This document shows positions 59,421 through 64,000 of a stretch of 64,000 nt of DNA, piece by piece. This DNA comes from Kordiimonas lipolytica (GTDB taxonomy: Bacteria; Pseudomonadota; Alphaproteobacteria; Sphingomonadales; Kordiimonadaceae), in the NCBI RefSeq assembly GCF_001550065.1, contig NZ_LRUB01000022.1, forward strand, positions 62,001-126,000. Reading direction: 5' to 3'. A program made the translations under genes and the position numbers. Every line of letters begins with the position of its first letter. The first letter of the stretch is position 1. The notes beneath the pieces are model-generated. The model did no database searches and was not told the origin of the DNA. It was given only the letters and a program-made list of their open reading frames with translations.

Positions 59421-60626
59421 TTAGAGGCCCAGGTGAGCCTTGTAAGCGGCAAGGCCTGCTTCCAGGTCCGCAATAAGGTCTTCAGTGTCCTCAAGGCCGA
59501 TATGCAGGCGGATCACCGGGCCGTTTGACGCCCAAGTGGTGGCTGACCGCGCACCCGTAGGGTCGCTTGGCAGGATCAGGCTTTCATAGCCGCCCCAGCT
59601 GAAGCCCATTTTGAAAAGCTTCCGTCCGTCAACTATATGGGCGGTGTCTTCATAGCTGCCGGCCTTGAGAACGATGGAGAACAGGCCGGTAGAGCCCGCA
59701 AAATCACGTTCCCATATCTCGTGGCCCGGGCAGTCTTCAAAAGCAGGGTGCAGCACGCGCTCGACCAGCGGATGGTCCTTGAGCCATGCCGCGACCTTGA
59801 GGGCGTTCTCTTCATGCTGCTTCAGCCGTACGCCCAGCGTACGGAGTCCGCGCAAAACAAGGAAGGCGTCGTCGGCAGACACGGTCTGGCCCAGTTGGTG
59901 GGCCGTGCGGCGCAGCATCTTGAAGGTACGTTCGTTCGCCGTTGCCGTACCCATCATCACATCCGAATGGCCGCCCAGATATTTGGTGGCGGCGTTGACC
60001 GAAATATCGGCACCCATGGTGATAGGGTTTAGGAAAAGCGGGGTGGCCCATGTGTTGTCGGTGATGACGAACAGGTCATGCTTCTTTGCGGCTGCGATGA
60101 TCGCCGGTAGGTCCTGCATCTCGAACGTCAGCGAACCGGGGCTTTCGGTGAAGATGAGCTTTGTATTTTTCTTGATCAGCGCCTCAATACCGCCCGCGAT
60201 CAGGGGATCATAATAGGTGGTCTCAACGCCCATCATTTTCAGCATGCCGTTCGCGAACGACCGCGTGGGATCATAGGCGCTGTCGGTGATCAGGATATGA
60301 TCGCCTGTGCGCACAACCGAAAGAATGGCATTGGTGATCGCCGCAACGCCGCTTGGGAAGAGCATCGTTCCGGACCCGTTTTCAAGTTCCGTAACAGCGT
60401 CTTCAAGCGACCACTGCGTTGGCGTACCCTTGCGGCCATAGAAAAGATGCCGGGCTGCCGGGTCTGCAACGCGCTCGCGATATTCCTGATACGTCTCGAA
60501 CAGGCAGGTGGACGCCCGGTACACCGGCGGGTTCACGATGCCGTGGGTCCATTCCTTGCGGCGACCGGTGGTCGTCAGCCTAGTATCTGATTTACGCGTG
60601 TCAGGCGTTTTCTTGTTGTCTGTCAT
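59421..60626 (-). CDS. metC: Cystathionine beta-lyase
   Basis: 401 residues, Cys/Met metabolism PLP family. Lys215 in NAATKYLGGHSDVMMG is the Schiff-base lysine; LFYGRKGTPT near 61-70 and ITDNTWATPLFLNP are typical of MetC-type lyases, which cleave cystathionine to homocysteine. ATG 60626 lies 26 bases inside the end of sseA, so translation is coupled. Close relatives act as cysteine desulfhydrases, so specificity is inferred. Confidence 0.87.
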   Translation of the reverse strand: MTDNKKTPDTRKSDTRLTTTGRRKEWTHGIVNPPVYRASTCLFETYQEYRERVADPAARHLFYGRKGTPTQWSLEDAVTELENGSGTMLFPSGVAAITNAILSVVRTGDHILITDSAYDPTRSFANGMLKMMGVETTYYDPLIAGGIEALIKKNTKLIFTESPGSLTFEMQDLPAIIAAAKKHDLFVITDNTWATPLFLNPITMGADISVNAATKYLGGHSDVMMGTATANERTFKMLRRTAHQLGQTVSADDAFLVLRGLRTLGVRLKQHEENALKVAAWLKDHPLVERVLHPAFEDCPGHEIWERDFAGSTGLFSIVLKAGSYEDTAHIVDGRKLFKMGFSWGGYESLILPSDPTGARSATTWASNGPVIRLHIGLEDTEDLIADLEAGLAAYKAHLGL

Positions 60627-61491
60627 GGCGTTGCGCGGGTCCTGTCTCAATTGGTAGGGCAGGGTCGGCGCCCCACTCGGTCCAGGAACCGTCATAAACG
60701 GACACGTCGCGTTTGCCAAGGGTCAGGAGCGCAAGCTTGAGCACACACGCGGTAATGCCGGACCCGCAGGAGGTAACCACAGGCTTGTCCAGATCGACAC
60801 CGGCGTCTTCGAACACAGCGCGGATTTCATCTGCCGGTTTCAGCGCATGGTCAGGGGCAAACAGGCTGGAAAAGGGCACATTAAGGGCATAGGGAATGTG
60901 CCCTGACCTAAGTCCCTTGCGGGGCTCGGGCTCTGTGCCTTCGAACCGGCCTTTTGAACGGGCATCAATCACCTGTTCCTTTTTGGATTTCAGGTTCATG
61001 TAAAGGTCGTCTTGGCAGCGCAGGCGCGCGGGCTTCAGCGTCGCCTTGAAGGTGCCCGGTTCGCGCTCGGTCTTCGCGTCTGTCACCGGCCTGCCTTCCG
61101 CCAGCCATTTCTGCAGGCCGCCATTAAGCACAAAAACATTTTCATGCCCCATGACGCGGAAGTTCCACCACACACGGGCGGCCGAACGAACGTCGCTGTT
61201 GTCATAGACAACAATTGTATCGTCATTCGAGATGCCAAGCTTCCTAACGGCGCCTTCGAATTCGTCGGCGCGCATCATCATATGGGGCAGGTGGGCTGCC
61301 ACTTTGATGTTGTTATCAATGTCAAAGAATACCGCGCCCGGAATGTGGGCTGCGTCATATTCAGCGCGCGGGTTGCGCTTGTCCGCAGGCATGTGCCAGG
61401 AGGCATCGACCGGCACGATGTTACTGTCTGCTCCGACGGCTTCCAACTTTTCAGCGAGCCAGTCGGTGGTCACCAGTGGAAACGGGTTCAT
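60601..61491 (-). CDS. sseA: 3-mercaptopyruvate sulfurtransferase
   Basis: 296 residues with two rhodanese domains; the second carries the catalytic Cys242 in CGSGITA, the signature loop of mercaptopyruvate sulfurtransferases (rhodanese has CRKGVT). Cytosolic. Forms an operon with metC, linking cystathionine and mercaptopyruvate sulfur metabolism. Confidence 0.9.
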   Translation of the reverse strand: MNPFPLVTTDWLAEKLEAVGADSNIVPVDASWHMPADKRNPRAEYDAAHIPGAVFFDIDNNIKVAAHLPHMMMRADEFEGAVRKLGISNDDTIVVYDNSDVRSAARVWWNFRVMGHENVFVLNGGLQKWLAEGRPVTDAKTEREPGTFKATLKPARLRCQDDLYMNLKSKKEQVIDARSKGRFEGTEPEPRKGLRSGHIPYALNVPFSSLFAPDHALKPADEIRAVFEDAGVDLDKPVVTSCGSGITACVLKLALLTLGKRDVSVYDGSWTEWGADPALPIETGPAQRHDRQQENA

Positions 61492-61875
61492 GAAATGGCC
61501 TTTTCCTTACACTCAAACCAAAATCGGCAACGATAGTGGACACAGTTGACCACAGACGCTGCCGCCGCGCAGCGTACGCCCCTTGGCGTTGCGATACAAT
61601 CAAGCAATTGTCGGGGCAGCCATGCCTGTCATGCATGCCTTGGCCTGAGCTTCAGGGTGTTCAGGTCGCCAATTGGTGCAATTTGCAACAAATTATGGTG
61701 CAAAAAGAGAATTTTACCTCTCGAATTTGTCGCAATATGCATTTATTGCGACGCTTTTGCAATATCCTTCCTTGTTGTGTTTGTTGATAAAGTTATATGT
61801 TTCAGCGGTTTATGGCTGTGTTGCAGGATTGGCCTGTCTCTTGCTGATGTATTGTGGAAACAGAAGGAGACTCAG
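61492..61875. other. Intergenic region between sseA and the secreted protein gene
   Basis: 384 bases without a credible gene. It should hold divergent promoters. The 9-bp inverted repeat GTCGCAATA (61729-61737) / TATTGCGAC (61744-61752) with a 6-base TGCATT loop is perfect and lies about 125 bases upstream of the next start. Confidence 0.5.
61729..61752. promoter_or_regulatory. Operator-like inverted repeat
   Basis: Perfect 9-bp arms GTCGCAATA/TATTGCGAC, 6 bases apart, in the divergent promoter region. Size and symmetry fit binding of a dimeric regulator; there is no T tract for termination. Confidence 0.35.
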
Positions 61876-62388
61876 GTGCGAATTTTATCCCTTTACTTAC
61901 TCGTTGCGCTTGCTGTCGTAGCGGTAGGCCAGGCGGCGGAAGCCCGTCCCCCGTTTTTTATCCGCTACATTGATGTTGCGGATTCAGCTGATGGTAAGGA
62001 CGTTCTTGTCGCGGACGTGGTTAACCCGCGTAATGCAAGTGTTCTCTTGAAGGCCTATGTGCGCCCTGGTGGCGTGCAGGAGGTTGCGCTGGCTCAGTCT
62101 GAAGCAGATTTCTCTGTTGATCCTGTTAGTGTGCTCATTGCCCCTGCGTCCCGGCGCAAGCTCAAGTTCCCGGCGGCAGGTTTCCCGCAAGGGTCGGAGA
62201 GCCGGACGTTCGAACTGGTGATAGAGCAGCAGCCAAAATATTTCGCCAGCAGGCAATCGCTTGGCATGCCTGATAGCATGACCATTACCACCTATGTGGT
62301 AGAAATAGTGGTGCCGGGGGCAGAAGTTGGAGGAGCGATCCAGGTTGGTGAGGTTGAGCGACGGATAAGGCAGGAAGAAGCCGAATAA
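61876..62388 (+). CDS. Secreted Ig-fold-like protein, possibly PapD-chaperone-like
   Basis: 170 residues from GTG 61876 with AAGGAG 6 bases upstream. Signal peptide ends VAVGQAAEA. The mature part is beta-rich; FSVDPVSVLIAPASRRKLKF and SRTFELVIEQQP recall strand patterns in PapD-like chaperones (P-x-x-V-x-L-x-P-x-x-x-x-x-L/V). The second domain of such chaperones is missing, and no usher or pilin is adjacent, so this is tentative. Confidence 0.55.
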   Translation: MRILSLYLLVALAVVAVGQAAEARPPFFIRYIDVADSADGKDVLVADVVNPRNASVLLKAYVRPGGVQEVALAQSEADFSVDPVSVLIAPASRRKLKFPAAGFPQGSESRTFELVIEQQPKYFASRQSLGMPDSMTITTYVVEIVVPGAEVGGAIQVGEVERRIRQEEAE

Positions 62389-62465
62389 TCTGAGGCATCA
62401 ACAGCAGCTAGTTTGTGAGAGCTCGGGCCTCAGCAGCTCTGGCCAAAGACTAACACAGGAAAACC

Positions 62466-62500
62466 AACAAAAAAGAGGCGCGGAACTCTGCGCCTCTTTC
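62466..62500. terminator. Bidirectional intrinsic terminator
   Basis: Stem AAAGAGGCGC (62472-62481) / GCGCCTCTTT (62490-62499), 8-base loop, with A-rich DNA on the left and T-rich on the right. Lies between the convergent ends of the secreted-protein gene (62388) and hspQ (62586). Confidence 0.82.
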
Positions 62501-62585
62501 TGTACCCGTGCATTCCTAAGGGGGAGAGGAGGTGCGGGTACGGCTTGGAAAACTCATGTACTCGGAACTAGAGGGTACTCAATAC

Positions 62586-62909
62586 TCAATTCATCACATG
62601 GCGGCTCGCGAAATCACCGGCGTCACTGGCCGTAAACAGTCGGCTCAGAAGCGGGTGGTCGAACTCTTCCGTCTGGTCGCATTCCACCAGATTGTCTTCC
62701 GCCACGTATGTTGTGTGGGTCTCGCCGTCCACAAGGACGTGATACCAAGGGCGGTCTTTCGGGGGATGCGAGTTAGCCATGATGTCATACCATTCAGGAG
62801 ACTGGCTATACACAGCATCTACATCGAAGATGAGACCGCGATAGCCGAACCGGCGGTGGATCACCACGGTGCCCGGCGCAAAGCGTGCTCTGCAGATTTT
62901 TTGTGCCAT
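62586..62909 (-). CDS. hspQ: Heat shock protein HspQ (YccV-like)
   Basis: 107 residues. FAPGTVVIHRRFGYRGLIFDVDAVYSQSPEWYD and RPWYHVLVDGETHTTYVAEDNL are the HspQ signature; this small beta-barrel binds hemimethylated DNA in vitro and acts as a specificity factor for Lon protease. ATG 62909 follows GGAGAAG, so an in-frame start at 62972 is not preferred. Confidence 0.92.
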   Translation of the reverse strand: MAQKICRARFAPGTVVIHRRFGYRGLIFDVDAVYSQSPEWYDIMANSHPPKDRPWYHVLVDGETHTTYVAEDNLVECDQTEEFDHPLLSRLFTASDAGDFASRHVMN

Positions 62910-63254
62910 TGTTCTTCTCCTACTCAGTCGAGTGCCCAGGACCCTTTCGTTCAATTTGCCTGAGGTCGACAAAGGCCACTTCTTGGCCTGTTGATACCCA
63001 CTATAAAGGGCCTAAATTAACAAATGCTGAACTAATCGTTCAAAACTGTTAAGTTTTTAGTAATTATATTTCAAAGGTTAACGCGCGTTGGCTCAAAACC
63101 TTAACGCGGGCAGGGGCGGTAAGGAGCGTGGAAAGGCTTAAAACCTTTGACAATCGGCGTCCTCAAAAGCATAGAAGGGCGCATGATAAGGGGATGTTTC
63201 ACCCTCGACTGTTTTGGCCTTGTTATTTGCTGTGGCCTTCAAAGGATATGTGGG
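62910..63254. other. Intergenic region between hspQ and queF
   Basis: 345 bases, AT-rich in the middle (around 63030-63080). It should contain divergent promoters. I see no preQ1 riboswitch and no credible small gene. Confidence 0.5.
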
Positions 63255-63719
63255 ATGACGAAAGAGATTTATCAAGGGCTGGAGCAACTGGGCGCAAAGT
63301 CAGACGCGCCGCAAACGCCAGAGGAAGCCGTTCTTGAGTATGTAAAGAATCCGCGCCCGAACAGTGATTATTGTGTGCGCTTTTCATGCCCTGAGTTCAC
63401 GAGCCTTTGCCCAGTGACGGGCCAGCCGGACTTCGCGCATCTGGTGCTGGATTATGTGCCGGGTGACAGCCTTGTGGAGAGCAAGAGCCTGAAGCTGTTC
63501 TTGCAAAGCTTCCGTAACCACGCAGCTTTCCACGAGGATTGCACTGTGGGCATCGCCGAGCGACTGGTGAGCGAGATGAAACCAAAGTGGCTGCGGTTCG
63601 GTGGTTACTGGTACCCACGCGGCGGCATCCCGATTGATGTGTTCTATCAGACCGGCGAAGCGCCCAAGGGCGTGTGGATCCCGGAACAAGACGTGCCCAA
63701 CTACCGCGGCCGGGGGTAG
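63255..63719 (+). CDS. queF: 7-cyano-7-deazaguanine (preQ0) reductase QueF
   Basis: 154 residues, unimodular QueF. Cys52 in [10 protein letters not shown] is the nucleophile that forms a thioimide with preQ0; ESKSLK (75-80) and His93-Glu94 (FHED) are the other signatures. It makes preQ1 for queuosine tRNA modification using NADPH. ATG 63255 fits the family's length; the in-frame extension upstream to 63147 does not. Confidence 0.95.
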   Translation: MTKEIYQGLEQLGAKSDAPQTPEEAVLEYVKNPRPNSDYCVRFSCPEFTSLCPVTGQPDFAHLVLDYVPGDSLVESKSLKLFLQSFRNHAAFHEDCTVGIAERLVSEMKPKWLRFGGYWYPRGGIPIDVFYQTGEAPKGVWIPEQDVPNYRGRG

Positions 63720-63722
63720 AAC

Positions 63723-63953
63723 ATGAATGATTGGGGCGCACTGGGGCTAATTAGTTTGTTGATTGGTATTTGCGGATACCAATTGTTTCGTGGATTTAAG
63801 ACGGGAACCATAGAAGTTGGTAGCGGCGGGGTCGGGAACCGCTTTAACCGAGAAACGCAACCCGGAACCTTTTACTTTATGGCTCTGCTGTGGGCTGGAT
63901 TAATGGGTGTTGCAATTTACGGATTGTGGCAACGAATTGCTGGATTGTGGTAG
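63723..63953 (+). CDS. Small 2-TM membrane protein
   Basis: 76 residues with a helix at each end (ALGLISLLIGICGYQLF and FMALLWAGLMGVAIYGLW) and a polar Gly-rich middle (TGTIEVGSGGVGNRFNRETQ). No family recognised. It starts 3 bases after the queF stop and is likely cotranscribed. Confidence 0.65.
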   Translation: MNDWGALGLISLLIGICGYQLFRGFKTGTIEVGSGGVGNRFNRETQPGTFYFMALLWAGLMGVAIYGLWQRIAGLW

Positions 63954-64000
63954 CTGTCAGTTCCATGCGGTTGAGGAAAAATTATGCATCTTTGTTATCT

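Noticed and set aside
63060..63254. preQ1 riboswitch upstream of queF
   Set aside because: No hairpin with the A-rich pseudoknot tail of preQ1-I, nor the type II layout, could be seen.

Overview
The window looks like a chromosome segment from a free-living, probably marine, alphaproteobacterium. Supporting signs are an NDUFS4-like accessory subunit of respiratory complex I, the divergent sdhE-mfd / recG arrangement, two Na+/H+ antiporters (NhaA and NhaB), an alphaproteobacterial-type ceramide gene set and a GC-rich backbone. I cannot name the genus from sequence alone.

Layout. 1-12.4 kb is housekeeping: the 5' part of moaA, a small flagellar rod-like protein, a FrnE-type thiol oxidoreductase, a small outer-membrane barrel, nhaA preceded by two previously unannotatable micro-ORFs (29 and 31 aa, paralogous), mfd-sdhE, recG and an acyl-CoA carboxylase carboxyltransferase. 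12.4-13.1 kb is a small scar: two 92-bp BIME-like repeats flank a GIY-YIG gene and abut the 3' remnant of a GNAT gene. 13.1-26.3 kb is an envelope-lipid block. A leftward run (lptF, lptG, a flippase, csaA, a YghO/BcerS-like acyltransferase, a lipoprotein) diverges from a DUF2141 protein, a diacylglycerol/ceramide kinase-like protein and a nucleotidyltransferase-like protein, and these converge on a serine palmitoyltransferase / ACP / ceramide-reductase-like / acyl-AMP ligase operon. Together these match the known Caulobacter ceramide pathway, and would feed an anionic sphingolipid into the same envelope that LptFG supplies with LPS. 26.5-37.8 kb holds a class V aminotransferase, recX, a molybdenum cofactor cytidylyltransferase/XdhC pair, nhaB, a double cold-shock-domain protein, a DUF192 protein, a thioesterase, a large RTX protein, tRNA-Pro and the complex I subunit.

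37.86-49.52 kb is an 11.66-kb integrative mobilizable element inserted in tRNA-Arg(TCT). It is bounded by exact 50-bp direct repeats, with a tyrosine integrase at one end and an excisionase-like/replication-like pair at the other. Between them lie a MobA/MobL relaxase, one isolated VirB6/TrbL-like protein, an iteron array with 21-22-bp spacing, an unknown eight-helix membrane protein, a perfect 60-bp palindrome, and a defence-like cargo. The cargo is a translationally coupled operon (2-TM coiled-coil protein, ImmA/IrrE metallopeptidase, Beta-family protein) convergent with an sce7726-type nuclease-fold protein. It is the best candidate for an undescribed system in the window.

49.6-64 kb returns to the chromosome: a diheme cytochrome c whose second heme domain lacks the usual Met, an M10/RTX protease, a signal-peptide-bearing oligoendopeptidase F, a three-gene operon of a cupredoxin-like protein, a membrane EAL/degenerate-GGDEF protein and an outer-membrane barrel, then metC-sseA, a secreted Ig-fold-like protein, hspQ, queF and a small membrane protein.
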